Below are positions 46,401 through 58,022 of a stretch of DNA of 64,000 bases, piece after piece (position 1 is the first letter of the stretch; each line of letters starts with the position of its first letter). The stretch spans positions 21,198-85,197 of the forward strand of contig JADGJT010000026.1 of assembly GCA_027604005.1 (NCBI GenBank). The letters are read 5' to 3'. Below the pieces are notes generated by a model that ran no database searches, was not told the origin of the DNA, and worked only from the letters and a program-made list of their open reading frames with translations. A program made the position numbers and the translations under genes. Origin of the DNA: Dinochytrium kinnereticum (Eukaryota; Chytridiomycota; Chytridiomycetes; Chytridiales; Chytridiaceae).

Positions 46401-48690
46401 TGTCCTGTTGTGTTTCTTAATGGTGCTTTGGCTTCGATCTTCTTGACGATGTGCTTGTTTCATCTGAGACCTTTCCTAGAGGTTATTCTGCGCTCGAAGC
46501 CTCGCGTTGGCACGGCAAACATCGCTTTGTTCATTTCTCAAATCTTACCGGTATGGGGTTTTGAACCACGACGCTTTTCTTTACGAGCTGAATTGCTTAT
46601 GCTTTTTTTTTCATCCGCCTTTTGCAGAGGACTACCTATCCCACTTACGAGACCGCCGACTGGGTGCCCCTCTCTTCAACCTCATCTGGTATCCCAGAGG
46701 AGGAGCAAAAGTGGTCCAGATACATCAACGTGGTTGAGAGTACTACCATGGAGGTATGTAATTCAGTGCACTTTCTAGCCGTTAGGCGTGGTTTTTTGTT
46801 TTGTTTTGTTTTTAAGGTCTATTTGCATTTTGTTGATCCTCGTGCTTCTTTCTATACCGTTAGATCGCGATTGGTCAGAACTGGACCAGTCTCGGAACGA
46901 CAGACGTGACCATGGAGGTTATTTTCCACGGTCTTACCCTCTCGGCCTCCAGCATTGCCACCGCAGGCTACGGCAACGGTGCCTCTGGAGATTTAATTTA
47001 TATAAATTCCGGAAACGCTGGCTTGGCTCGCTGCGACATTCAGTCCACGCTGAGGCGTGAGGAGATTAGTGTTTCATTGAGTTTGGGTTTGTGCCTTTTA
47101 CTTTTGCAGGCAATAATCTCTAATGTTGTTCTTGTAGACACTCTGAGGAGATTCCTCCGCCCTTCGGACAGTTCCGTTATTCCCTTGAAGAGCCGGGACG
47201 TTTTGCCTGATTCGAGGCAGCTGTACCATCTCGTTATGACATACTCCGTAAAATTGTTTGAGGGGGCTTCAGGATTCAAGCCGTCCTTCCCTAGAACCAC
47301 TGGCGTGCTTTATGGTTGGTTTTCTTTGTAATTATCGTTGACGATCTAAATCTAACATATTTCTGTTATTTGCCCTCTCCGCTAGACTCTTCCCTTGAGA
47401 ACTTTACTCTTCAAGTTTTCGACTGCTTGAAGGCCTTGAAAGCCACAAATGATATCTACCCCAAGTTTGTCAAGGTCCCGGAAGGAACCTACACCATTCG
47501 TATCTCTATCGTATCGAAGGATCTTAATGTGTTGGAGAAAATGCAGAATGCGCCTGTAAGCTATTCTTTTACAAGTAAAATCTTGCTAACTCGGATTTTA
47601 GCTTGTTCTGGACTACCAGCTTTCAAAGCCAGTTTCACTTTCCGCTCACAAAACTCTTGCTGATCTCCTGGCTGGCTCAGGGGAAGCTTCGAAGCAGGTC
47701 CTGTTGAAGGGTGAGAGGGCTACTTATTGGATCAGTGGATGTGAGGGTTCAGCCCTACCCAAAACCGCGGTTCCAGGCGATCTTCTGACTGGGAAGTTCA
47801 AAGTTAGCACTTTAAACGGGAAGCTCAACCTCTTCAATGTTGCTTATATTGTACCTGTGGAGCTCAAGGCTAAGGATACGCCTGCATTGCCGACGAGCCC
47901 GGAGATCGCTGCTACCCCAGAACCTCCAAAGGACGAATCCGTGCAGCTGAAGGAAGCCATCAGGGACCTTGAGATTACCTGGCTGAAGAAGTTTACTAAG
48001 GATGACCTGCGGAAGGAACTAGCTGAGAAGCTTGAGAAAGAGAATGCCGAGCATCTTCCCTTCCTTACCGCTCGATTAGAGATTGCTGGAGAGAAGCTCG
48101 ACAAAGCCGAGAAGGCTGCCAGTCTCACTGGAGAAGTGGTGGAGGAGGTCAAGCAGAGCGCGGAAGCTATCCTTACTTTGATTGACGCTAAGAACCTCGC
48201 TGAGTATTTTGGCCTCAAGATTGATATTGCCGCTGGAGGGGAGAGCGCAAAGAATAAGAAGAAGGAGATGGACTCTCGAAAGACTGCACTTGTTACCGCC
48301 ATGACCTGGCGATGCCGTGCATTGAAGGCTTCCCTCACGTTGTCGACCGTAAAGGAGGGAGAGACTGATCCACTTTCTGCCGCCTTTGATGAAGGGCTTA
48401 CTGCCTTGTCGCAATGGCTTCCGTCGCCCCCAACTTCGGACGGCAAGTACCTTCTGCTCTGGACATGGAGATTGGAGAGGAAGCAGGCCTTTGGAGCTGC
48501 CCTTCGTGCGCTGACTAAGTATCTGAATGACCCTAAAAACCTCGATGCTGAGGTTGCCACCTCGGCCCTCTGGAAGGAGTTGGTTGAGATGAAGAAGAGG
48601 ATTTTGACTGCTCTTGGGTGGACTATCTGGCACCAGTATGAGGAGAAGTGGAGCATTTTGAGGAACCCCCCCGATTATGCGCCATTTTAA
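43468..48690 (+). CDS. TPP2: tripeptidyl peptidase II, giant subtilisin-like serine protease
   Basis: This cytosolic S8 peptidase removes N-terminal tripeptides downstream of the proteasome. Met 43468 ([19 protein letters not shown]) leads across an intron to [20 protein letters not shown] and [10 protein letters not shown] (catalytic Asp). A long TPP2-specific insertion between Asp and His holds [13 protein letters not shown] and [18 protein letters not shown]. The His motif is [17 protein letters not shown] (about 44704-44755). [30 protein letters not shown] (oxyanion Asn) and [18 protein letters not shown] (catalytic Ser, about 45485-45535) follow in family order. The C-terminal beta-sandwich and helical regions extend to the stop at 48688-48690, with a Lys/Glu-rich helical tail. 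Fifteen or so introns have T-rich 3' ends, some with T-runs over 15 nt. All active-site residues are intact. Confidence 0.95.
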
Positions 48691-49012
48691 ATGAAGTTCC
48701 TTGATCGGCGGTTTTCAAGTTTTGAAGCTTGGGGCCAAAAAAGATGAAAAAAGAAGGAAGGCTTCATAATAATAGTTGTTACATACGTACAATAATTCTT
48801 TTTAGAGATTCACTTTTCGAAGAGATTACTCATGTGATTTTTGCCCTGGGAATCACCTAAAATCATCCCCTTGAAGGGCGGAACATTTCAGGAGGTTTGC
48901 AACACTTCAATGCAGCTCGCTTTATTGCTACAAATATTGAGCGACGAAGCAAGAGATGTATATAAAACAAAAAAAAAAAAACCCCCCACACATCATAATA
49001 ACTTGATTTAAG

Positions 49013-50076
49013 CTAGTCCCTCGAATTACCCAAAATACGAAGAATGGCAAGGAATAGGTTCAAAATATCAAGATACAGCTAGGATGGGCGATTAATACTT
49101 GACCAAGCCTAGAATCAATAGACAAAAACCTCACCTCAATGCTGGCAACAATGTACTCCTCCGGACAGAATCTGTTGAACAGCTGGTAGGTATCAAAAAC
49201 GATGTACCCGCAGAATAAGATGGCAATGATGATGGCAAACACCAGATCGACGAAGCGGCTGAATGGCAGGAAAAGCTGAACAAAGGATGCAATCACCACG
49301 ATCCAGAGGGCACCAAAGAGGAACGGGGCCATGCCTGAGAAGTCAACGCGGGATTGAACAGTGAAGAGTGTCAATCCAATGAAAAGGGCGAACGTTAGGA
49401 CGGCGGCTTGGAGGACCACCATGCTGTCATAGAAGGTGCAGACTGTCCCGATGGTGCTAGGGTGATAAGGAGTTAGACATTAGCGTTTAAGTTAAGATAA
49501 TTAATGCCAGGCATAGAGATGGGTTGAACGTCAACAGAGGTTCAGTGAGGGGGGGAAAAAAGTAGCAATGTGGCGAAGCAAATACCCTTACTATGCTTCC
49601 GCCAAGGTGAAGGCCATGAGAAGATACCTATGATTAAGGTTATCAGATCTCAGTATCTATAAGGCTTCCTTACATATTGGTTGGGTGAGACCTACGGTAA
49701 GCAAGAAGCCCGAAGAGGAGACCAAGCGCAAGTATTGAGCTCGCCAACACCAAGCCTGGACTAATACGAAATGGCAGCCATTTAACACACCGTTCCATCA
49801 ACGTAAGGAAATGCGAAGCACCTACTTGGACTGAACAAAAGTCTTGATGGTAACGCTGAACATGAACAAAGCAGTGACTATTGTCGTCAAGCCAAGCTGG
49901 GCCGCCAGGATGCTGTAGACCTTCCTAACAAAAGACAGTCTGATCGCCTGGGCTGCATTCTCCATAGTCTCCTTCTGTTCATTTGCATTGGCATACGTGG
50001 GGGGCTCGGACTCGCTATAGGTGGGGACGGCCCCGTAGCCTGGCTGGTAGGTGGTTCCGCTCTCGACATCAGCCAT
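49013..50076 (-). CDS. BXI1: Bax inhibitor-1/LFG-family membrane protein
   Basis: This seven-helix BI-1/TMBIM family protein belongs to the ER/vacuole group tied to Ca2+ leak and stress survival. Met 50076 gives a cytosolic tail MADVESGTTYQPGYGAVP with EPPTYANANE, then IRLSFVRKVYSILAAQLGL, the conserved start of helix 1. Later exons give YDSMVVLQAAVLTFALFIG, SGMAPFLFGALWIVVIASF, LVFAIIIAILFCGYIVFDTY and QLFNRFCPEEYIVASIE. The last small exon supplies YLDILNLFLAILRILGN, ending at 49013. The closing YLD...LF...LRILG is the family signature with the C-terminal Asp that gates Ca2+ leak in relatives. The PPTY in the tail is a PPxY-type motif. At least four introns are present. The 2H phosphoesterase gene ends 35 bp upstream on the same strand. 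Confidence 0.9.
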
Positions 50077-50111
50077 TCTGAAAATGATTTTCAACTGAAT
50101 CAAGTATTGGA

Positions 50112-50830
50112 TCACAGCGAATATTTCTTTTCAATGTGGTAATGCCCATCTGCCCCATTTGGTGCCAACATGGAGCAGAGGTCGACAGAGCTGCAAACGA
50201 AGCTTCCGAAATCTTGCGTTGAGAATGGATGGTAGACTTCATAAGGGATGATTCCTTTTGCCCCGCGTCTGGAATCAACCTTCATTAACGTCATGTGGGG
50301 CTCAAATCTGTATGTCCCATCAACAAGGCCCTTGAACCGAAACAGATTGTTTATGCTCTCTGTATGTAGAGAATAAGATGTGGATATTTCTAAAGTTGGG
50401 ATCAAACCTGCCAAGAGCTTTAATCTCTTGCTTTCGTGCCCTGCCTCTGGAGATGTCCAAACAACTCTACCATTGTTAAAAGCCCCAATTCCACTCATGC
50501 GAAATGCAATGGGATCCTCTCCGTAAATGCTTCTAACAAGCTAAGGTAACTAAATAAGCTGCTGGGGAATAAAGTAGCGTACAGGTCCGATCCCATCAAA
50601 GACGTCCAAGAACTGTGCCTTCGTCTCCTTTGATATGCTCATGACCTATGAAACATCTATGTATATGTATGCGCTAATAAAATCAAGCTTACGAGAAGTG
50701 TTAAATGATACTTCGCAGGCTTAATGGCGTGCCGAGCAATCTCGGTTGAATGCGATGCGACATGGCTGTGGAAATCAACCAATGCAGAGCTTGGAACAAT
50801 TCTCAACGACACAAAATGAGTCGGCCTCAT
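50112..50830 (-). CDS. 2H phosphoesterase (LigT/AKAP7-NLS-like RNA cyclic phosphodiesterase)
   Basis: Met 50830 opens MRPTHFVSLRIVPSSALV, the typical first strand of 2H phosphoesterases (a fully open start found on the strand opposite the neighbouring gene). The first active-site motif lies in IKPAKYHLTLLVMSI (His-x-Thr, about 50690), and the second in RFEPHMTLMKVDSRRG (His-x-Thr, about 50290). Between them are GPVRSI-type and FNNGRVVWTSPEAG segments, with about three short introns. The C-terminus FVCSSVDLCSMLA then GHYHIEKKYSL fits the last strands of this fold. The family hydrolyses 2',3'-cyclic phosphates or 2'-5' linkages in RNA, and ASCC1 and AKAP7 are relatives. Subfamily and substrate are unknown. 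Its start overlaps that of the divergent gene at 50816. Confidence 0.85.
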
Positions 50831-51358
50831 GACCCAGCAGCAGCAGCCAGCAACAAGAGAAAAATATCCTTGGCCTCACGAAGAATATCTGCCTTTGAAA
50901 GTGCAGATGCGGACACTGTTGAGCACACAGGGAAGGTGCTGCCGACAGAAACAAGGGAAAAATTCAATGACTACGTTGCGGAAAAGCTACCCCACATTTC
51001 AAGCCAAGATGAGACGATCTTTGAACCGCGGCTGAGGCGCGAGACGGAGGACGAGATTGAGATGCGGCTTCCTGCTCTGGATGATCATGTTATTGATCGC
51101 ATTCTGTCTTGCATCTTCAATGTTCCGTACGATTATAATGATCAAGTTGAGGTTTTCGGACAGGACTCAAAACTCGATGTTTGCCCAGACGACCCCATCC
51201 CTTGCTCCCCAGTGTTAAAGCCGAGATTTAGCATGCATCAAAGTAACTTAGAACGTATTCAGCCGCGTAAACCCCCAAATCTTTGTGTAGTTTGCGCCTG
51301 CCCATGTTCGGACTCTCAAAGCATATGTGTATCTTGCTCGATGCTCATGGTCAGCTAA
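50816..51358 (+). CDS. hypothetical protein with C-terminal Cys cluster
   Basis: An intronless frame from Met 50816 (MSRPHDPAAAASNKRK) gives 180 residues. The N-terminus is basic and Ser/Ala-rich. The middle is acidic (EDEIEMRLPALDDHVIDRIL), and the C-terminus has CVVCACPCSDSQSICVSC, two CxxC/CxC groups that could bind zinc. It ends MLMVS. I do not recognise a family. Support is the open frame of 180 codons, the ordered charge pattern and the Cys pairs. The start is 15 bp inside the 5' end of the divergent 2H phosphoesterase; an in-frame Met at 50750 would extend it further into that gene and is less likely. Confidence 0.6.
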   Translation: MSRPHDPAAAASNKRKISLASRRISAFESADADTVEHTGKVLPTETREKFNDYVAEKLPHISSQDETIFEPRLRRETEDEIEMRLPALDDHVIDRILSCIFNVPYDYNDQVEVFGQDSKLDVCPDDPIPCSPVLKPRFSMHQSNLERIQPRKPPNLCVVCACPCSDSQSICVSCSMLMVS

Positions 51359-51550
51359 TGTCAAGATACTTCAGTCTTTTTTTTTAATTATCAGTACAGT
51401 CCATAGCTTCACCATTGAATGATATAGGGGTATACATAATTTATTTGTTATAATAAAATGCCATTTGAGGCTTAAGTAGAAGCAGTTCCTTGCCTATAAA
51501 CCTGCAGTGATCCATCTTGAACCAATTAGATAGGCACAACGCAGTTACAC

Positions 51551-53494
51551 TCAACCATCACCACTCGAGAAAAACAATCGCCTTTGGGGGTGAAACATTA
51601 CATCCCTAACCTCAATTTCTGGACAGAATTAGCAACATTTCTTTGAAAGAAAAAACCTTGGTGATTATTCAATATCGCCGCGACGTTTCCACTCTCAATT
51701 TCAAAAAAGAAGACTTTTCCGTTGCAGGTTGGAGCAGCGATGTATCTCCCATTCGTCGCAAGCTTTGTGATCCAAGAATTCGAGTAGTAGCTAAAGTAAA
51801 ATATGATGATGTCATTCAACGTCTTTCTAAAAGCTTACTCTGAATGGCTGAAGCTTCGCAAATGGTGAAGCTCGAATACGCTGGTTTTGTCTTTCGGAAA
51901 TAGCAAAACGTGCATCATGACCTTATTAGGATGCGAATCTTTCTAAGATCAGTTCTAAGAAATACTAAATAAGAACAAACTGATGGTTTCCCCTTCTATA
52001 TCAAGCATTTCAACCCCTCGAGACACAATGTAAGCAAAAACTCTCGTCGAATCCAGTAAAGAATCATCGGTTCCGATGTCACAAGAACCCTCTATATCAA
52101 TATTGTTATCCTCACCGCCAAAAGTCAACGGAACGGGCAAGCCACAACGAGGAACAAATACTTTCATGCAGTCACAAAAGCATGAATAGAAAGGATCGAA
52201 AGATTGAACGATCTAACACGCAATCAAATAAGGTTAAACGCACAACGAAGGGGGGGTGGGAAACACCCCATTATCACAAAACAAATTCAGAACCCACCTG
52301 TGCATGCTCCAGGTCAAAAAGCCGCAACCGATCATCACATGCAGCAAGAAATAGCTTGTTCCCTGTATTTGGAAGAAAAGACACCGAAAATGCCATGCAG
52401 GTCTCCTCATCCGCCATACGAGTTCTGTCCAATAACTTCCTGAAAAAGTGAAAAGGTAGTAAGAATCCGAAGTCCTTCAAGGCACCATACGTATAGGTAG
52501 AATCCATCTTCCATCGAACAATATACCCATCCTGACTGGTTGAGACAAGGTACTGCTCCCCATTCATCATCACACATTTCAAGCAAAGAATCTCCTCCTC
52601 ATGTCCTGGAAGGGTCGCTATAATCTTTCCCGTTTCGAGGCTAAATACCTTTAAATGGCAAAAAAGCGAAACAGATGCCGTTAAAGTAAATAATCACACA
52701 AGAAACAAGATTCAATTACTCACTTTAATCGGACAGGTAATAATCTTGCTATCATCCTCATCCAAACTCCATTGAGTGCGATCTTTTGATTTTCCCCCCG
52801 CTATTAAGATCGGTTGCCCAGCCACAAATTGACCGCAATAAAACTCATCTATATTTTGTTCCTGTATGTAGCAAAAGCTGCAGCGATCAATTGGGTAAAA
52901 GAGAAAAGTATTAAATGTAATCACCTCATCGTCCTTTAGCGTACAAATAAGCTCCAATGTATCAACATTAAAAAGTAGTATTTGTCCAGTGGTTGAAAAG
53001 GCCGCAAGCAAGCCTCCGCAAGGAGAAAGCTTCATTCCAGAAATAGGACCTGTCAATCTCATTTAACATTTCATTGAGCCTGGGAAGTAAGGAGACCATT
53101 ACTCTTCATCTCAACCTCAATTCGTTCCAGAGGCCGAGATTCGCTCACATCATCAATCAATGGAACTCCCTCGGGATCACACATGTCTCGATTGTAAGAA
53201 TCATGATGCAGCTCGCCTTGCTGCAAAACCTCTTTCGCCCGTTCATAAACCTTTTCATGGACTGAGCATGACCTTTGCCAAAAGAAGGGGAAAAAAGGAG
53301 AAAAAAGAAAGTGGAGGGCGGGCCAGGCTTACACTTAGCTTCACGGGTTCCACCGCAGCCTGCTTTCCTCGCTTTCTTGGTGAATTCTGCCTGGACAGGC
53401 TTTTGGTTTTCTGCACGATCGGCTTTAACACGCATTCCTCCTCCTCGTCATCAATGTTGAGTATGTCAACATCCTCATCTTCTCCGTACAGCAT
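51551..53494 (-). CDS. conserved fungal WD40-repeat protein
   Basis: Met 53494 starts MLYGEDEDVDILNIDDEEEE, followed by a basic Ser/Lys-rich stretch and RAKEVLQQGELHHDSYNRDM with CDPEGVPLIDD. WD40-type blades come next: ISGMKLSPCGGLLAAFSTTG, EFYCGQFVAGQPILIAGGKS, ILCLKCVMMNGEQYLVSTSQ, DGYIVRWKMD, CMAFSVSFLPNTGNKLFLAA and CDDRLRLFDLEHAQ. Later segments are SNSWITKLATNGRYIAAPTC and NGKVFFFEIESGNVAAILNN. A last tiny exon, read by splicing HQ to EIEVRDVMFHPQRRLFFSSG, ends at 51551. Without that exon the final blade would be missing. The same order of blocks occurs in an uncharacterised fungal WD40 family, from memory. Function is unknown, and a beta-propeller scaffold is likely. The acidic N-terminus looks like a nuclear-protein tail, but this is inference. 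Six or more introns are present. Confidence 0.82.
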
Positions 53495-53568
53495 TCTCGG
53501 ACTCAAAAAGATAAACAAGCATGCAAAACATAAGAAAAATGCACAAGCACATATACATGAAGTTTGTT

Positions 53569-54128
53569 TTATTTAGGTGAGTTCAGCAATGCCATCTCGA
53601 TAGCCGCCTGAGCCCAGTCAATACCATGATTGTGCCCCTTCACCCCATCGCGTCCAATCCCAGCCCTCTGAAGAGCCTGCTCCTCCGTCAAACAAGTCAG
53701 CACTCCAAAAATGACAGGAGTCTTAGTCTTCAGCCCAACCTTCATCAGCCCATTCGTCGTAGCATCAGCAATGTACTCAAAATGCATGGTGTGTCCCTTG
53801 ATGAGAACGCCAATGGCGATCGCAGCGTGGTAGTTACCGCTCAAAAGAAGAGATTGAACGGCAAAAGGAAGCTCAAAAGCTCCAGGTACGGATTGAATGG
53901 CAATGTTGTCTTCCTTGACCCCATACTCGATGAGAGTTGATTTAGCCTTGGAGGTTAACTCGTCAACCACTGTAGAGTTCCATCTTGTGTGCACTTTTTG
54001 AAGTTGGTTTTAAGATCCTTGGGTTTTTTTTTTCTAACTTGGCATTACCGATGAGGATGCGAAGGCTACTGCCGTTCAGTTGGGATGCCGATAATGAGGC
54101 GACTCCTTTGATCGTGTGGTCAGCCATG
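53569..54128 (-). CDS. RIB4: 6,7-dimethyl-8-ribityllumazine synthase (riboflavin pathway)
   Basis: This enzyme condenses 5-amino-6-ribitylamino-uracil with dihydroxybutanone phosphate, the next-to-last step of riboflavin synthesis. Two exons: the first starts at 54128 (MADHTIKGVASLSASQLNG, then SSLRILI). A short intron joins it to VHTRWNSTVVDELTSKA. The family signatures QSVPGAFELPFAV (substrate loop), AIAIGVLIKGHTMHFEYIAD (phosphate-binding region, with GHTMHFE) and TPVIFGVLTCLTEEQALQRA follow, then NHGIDWAQAAIEMALLNS. Length is about 165 residues, normal for fungal RIB4. The gene is complete, with 75 bp to the WD40 gene start and 141 bp to the PIG-U stop, so three minus-strand genes are tightly packed. 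Confidence 0.95.
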
Positions 54129-54268
54129 TTTGAATTTGAAAATGTGAAAATTCAAATTTGGATTCGAATATTGTTAATGGACCTGGTACGTACTCCGGAT
54201 GCCACACCCGTCCGTCCTTCGGTCTCGTTTATTAATGTTACTGTAAATACAACCCCACCTCCTAAGCT

Positions 54269-56167
54269 TTACTTATGGAAAACTTCCAAACGAGCACGCC
54301 TTAGCGAAGGATGCATCCTCTCCCACTCCCTTCTGACTACTGCAAACACAGCATCAACGATCAAAATGACCTGAGAGAGAGCAATCACCAAAGTGATGGC
54401 ATAAAAGAAGTTGGAGTTTCCCGATCCCGCGTATATCCAGAGATTAAAGAAAAGAGGAGCGAGGATCGTAGCGTATCCGAGGCAATTTGCAACAAAAAAA
54501 AGGTTGCGCATGTCTATTAGAGGAGAAAAGGGGCGAGGGCGTTAGTTTGCCGGCAATGCGCAGAATCAAGCGATTGCGTGCAACAGACGAGATAGAAGAT
54601 GGAAAAATGTTACATTTAAATAGCTCCTGATGCATTAGAAGGAACGGGATATACAAAGCCGTATCCGCAACGGATGGGTATGACTTGAAGGTAGCAGTCA
54701 CAATTAGGCTGACCATAACAATAAACAGAGGATGGTTGCTTAAAAGGAAAGAAAAAGGTTAAAAGAAGGTTAAAGGTCGCCAAAATTAGAAAAAGTCTCT
54801 TCAAAAACTCTACAAAAAGATGACTCACTAAAACCTCAGCGCCAGAGGAATCATAAAAACACCAGCCAAGATTTGAAACACGATTAAGAAAAAGACTCGA
54901 AACTGATCGAACATCTCAATGAAAAAGTACCAATAAATCCCAATGTTTGGAGTCAAGTCTGGTACAAACAAGCTACAAACAAATTCCGATTATTAAAACA
55001 AGGCATAGAACACTCTTCGATTCTTACATGACGCCGTATGTGGAAGGAATAAAATCCCAAGATCCGCATAAGGTAAATGAGAGCCAAAGAAGAGAGGTGG
55101 AAAACGCCGCAAATAGAATAGCAGATGAGAAACCGACCCGAAGAACCTACGAAAAAATCATTTGATAAATTGCCCTAACACCGATCACAACAACACCCAC
55201 CTTCGTCCCTGTCGAAGAAGACAACATCAAGATAATGGGCGGTAGAAGCATGACCGGGTAAAGGCTTAGATGAGTGGCAAAAGCCAAGGCAAAAATAGAA
55301 AGGTTCCTCCTTCCTAAAATATAAGAAATCAGGCATAGTTTGCACACGGAAAACCAAAAGGAAGCCCTCCCCTGCAGTACACACCTTCCGTAGCAAACAA
55401 AACAGCGACAACCGTAGCCAAAGAGGAAAATCCAGCAGTCGACATCGCAACACACGCCATAACACTATAAGGGCTCAAAAAAAACGATACAGCAACGCTC
55501 AACGCCACAACAGGGCTATCCTCTGGCTTAGTGGGATCTTTCTTCCCCAACTTCTTCACCGCATCATCTTCCATATCAACAGCTTCTTTCAATTTACTCA
55601 TCAATCCCGCATCATCCTTCTTGTCCTCCATGTTGATCCCATCGGCCAATGAATTGGGGTTATTAAGGGGCCAGACTTCTTTTGCAAGAAGCTTATTCTT
55701 GTAAAGTGCGAGTCGGAATAGACAAATTGTAATCACGATGTCCATAAATATGAAGACGAGTGGGGCGAAACTTGGAGTGATGAAGTGGAAGAGGGCCAAG
55801 AGGAATGGAGCCTGGCCATCCAGATATGAGACAACAGCACAAACTAAAGTGGAGAAAAATACCCAAACACTTCTAAACTAACCTGATGATACACCCCACC
55901 CTCAAACGGCGGAATGCCATTTTGAAAGAGGAACAACCCCTCCTGCACTGTTGAAGGAAGGTTAAACAAATGATTCTTCCGTCCCCCATCAAGAAGAAAA
56001 GGACGCTCACATCGCTTAAAACTCGTAACGGGTGTAATCACTTCAACTCGACCACCCAACGCGCCAGGAAGCCCGGTGTTGTAGGCCAAATACAGCCTTA
56101 GAGCTGATCCCACAACCACCAACACTATTAGTGGGGTGACTGCATCTGTCCGCATTTTCGGTTGCAC
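54269..56167 (-). CDS. PIGU: PIG-U, GPI transamidase subunit
   Basis: This multi-pass ER membrane protein belongs to the GPI-transamidase complex that attaches GPI anchors. Met 56167 (or 56155, MRTDAVTPL) leads into VVVGSALRLYLAYNTGLPG and the lumenal EVITPVTSFKR, and the second exon has EGLFLFQNGIPPFEGGVYHQ. Helices include PLVFIFMDIVITICLFRLAL, DSPVVALSVAVSFFLSPYSV and the family signature FVPDLTPNIGIYWYFFIEMF (about 54905-54965), followed by DQFRVFF. The protein ends LRRARLEVFHK. At least eight introns are present, each short. One cytosolic or lumenal loop is strongly charged and long (about 60 residues, NMEDKKDDAGLMSKLKEAV region). It is divergent from the coiled-coil gene about 210 bp away. 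Confidence 0.92.
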
Positions 56168-56377
56168 AACTATTGAAAATGGAGCGTGCTGGCTTCGAAA
56201 GAGGCCTCAGTCTCACGATACCCCTTCAGTGAAAAGCATCACTCATGAGAGTTGCGTACCTCAATGGCATGGAATGGAGCATTTACTCCAGACTGAAGGG
56301 AGCCGTGAATTTCAGCGACGTGAAAATGAAAAAAAGAGCGTGAGAAACCACCCTCATTTCTTTCGCTTCTGTCAACC

Positions 56378-57859
56378 ATGAGACCTTTCGACAGGGACGA
56401 TAGCTTTGGCGTTGAAACGATGCCTTTCGGCGTAGACGGTGACCCTGATTTTCACCGCGGAGGTCAAAGCAGATTCAAAGAAGACGCCAGCGTCGATCAA
56501 GACGGTCAAGGATGCGACAAAGATGATGTAACTATGGCTATTGTTTGAAAGCTCCTTTTCCATCCCATCCAACTCTCCTAACGGATGGAAAGGGCCAGAA
56601 TCATCTTGAATACTCGCACATCTTCCACCCACCCGAGGATAAACCGTTTTACTTTGATGCACGAAAATCGCCAGACGAGTCCACAGATTATTCTTACGTG
56701 TCATCCAATGGTCCGCAAGAGTTGATTCGAATAAAGTAAGTATTGGAGTTTCTTTCACAAGATTCATCGCTATCAAAGCAACGACCAAGCTGTTGATTAC
56801 ATTTCTGAGAACACTCATGAAGATGGGAATCATAACGGGTACATGAGCTCAACTCCGAGACGTGACATGCGGCAATACGACAACACTTTTCACCATTATA
56901 TTGAATCGAATTCTGGTGAGGCGGGATGCCCTTTAGAGTTGTTTTTTTCTGATGCCCTTGTAGACTACGCAGAGTCTCCTCCTATGTTTATGGGAACACC
57001 TCGTGCGATGACAAGGCAAGGTGACGAATCCGGGAAAGAGAACGCCGAGGTTTGTTGTCGTCTGTCCACCTCCCCGATTACACGCATGAAGCTTGACGAG
57101 CCCAACCGTGCTAAATAGGATTCCCGGGCGCAAGAAGACTGGGATCCCAAGGAGCATCCATTTCGATACAACTTTGAAAGGCACTTCAAGTCTCGTACTG
57201 AGTCGTTTCACCACGCACCACCAACCCACCGCACCCCTACCCCTCCAAAACCAAATCAACGCCACAAAAAACAGATTAAACGTCTCACCTCCCGTTTAAA
57301 CACGGCAACATCCTTCGCGCTCCACCTCGGAACGCTCTACCAAACTCATCGTCGAATCCAAGAATCCCATCAAGTAGCCGTCCAAGAGCTTCGCAACGCG
57401 AATGTGGATCTGAGCTTGCAGGTTTCCATGGCGGAAGACACGATTCGGAATCTTCAATCTCGGATTGAAGAAATGTCAAAGGAGTTGGAGGGGAAGACTG
57501 AACAGGTTTTGAAACTCGAGGGGAGCGTCAAGAGGATTGAGATGGTTGAGAGGGAGTTGGAGAGGAGAGATGAGGAGGAGAGGGAGAGGGTTCAGGAGAT
57601 TGAGAGAAGGGCTGCGGAGATGAAGTTGAAGTTTGAGGGGTAAGCGCGCGTTTCTTTTTCAAGGCAGTCATAGCTTTACTGCCTTATTTTTTAGTAGTTG
57701 AGCTTTGCAGGCTTTGATGGCCATCCTATTTAACATTTATTTAATGGCTATCCAGAGCGCTTTCGCGATCTCGCAGAGCCTTCAAGATGCTAACATCCGA
57801 GGCGAACGTCATCAGCGAGATCATGGAAACCTTTGAATCCATCCCAAGAATTCGCTGAA
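56378..57859 (+). CDS. hypothetical coiled-coil protein
   Basis: Spliced from short exons: MRPFDRDDSFGVETMPFG (from Met 56378), APFPSHPTLLTDG with YFDARKSPDESTDYSYVSS and NGPQELIRIK, IHRYQSNDQAVDYIS with DALVDYAESPPMFM, and DSRAQEDWDPKEHPFRYNFE. A long charged coiled coil follows (DTIRNLQSRIEEMSKELEG, ERELERRDEEERERVQEIER, about 57430-57640). A final exon gives AFKMLTSEANVISEIME with TFESIPRIR and a stop at 57859. The first intron is not certain: a donor near 56514 gives the correct frame, whereas other nearby GT sites would shift it. I do not recognise the family. The N-terminal half is probably disordered. Its role may be cytoskeletal or nuclear, but nothing here decides that. Confidence 0.62.
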
Positions 57860-58022
57860 CTTCTGATGGCAAGAAGCAAACGAAAGCAAAAAAACCATGA
57901 GGTCAAAAAAGGATTAAATACAAGGAAAGTATGAAAGTATCAACAGAAAGAGAAGAAAGAAAAAGAAACAAAGAGAAAAGGCATTATGAACGTCCTTCGC
58001 CGACTTCGATTCAGACGGGTGG

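Noticed and set aside
56372..56833. 153-codon minus-strand frame near PIG-U
   Set aside because: It is opposite the spliced exons of the coiled-coil gene and upstream of the PIG-U start. Its hydrophobic look reflects the opposite strand.
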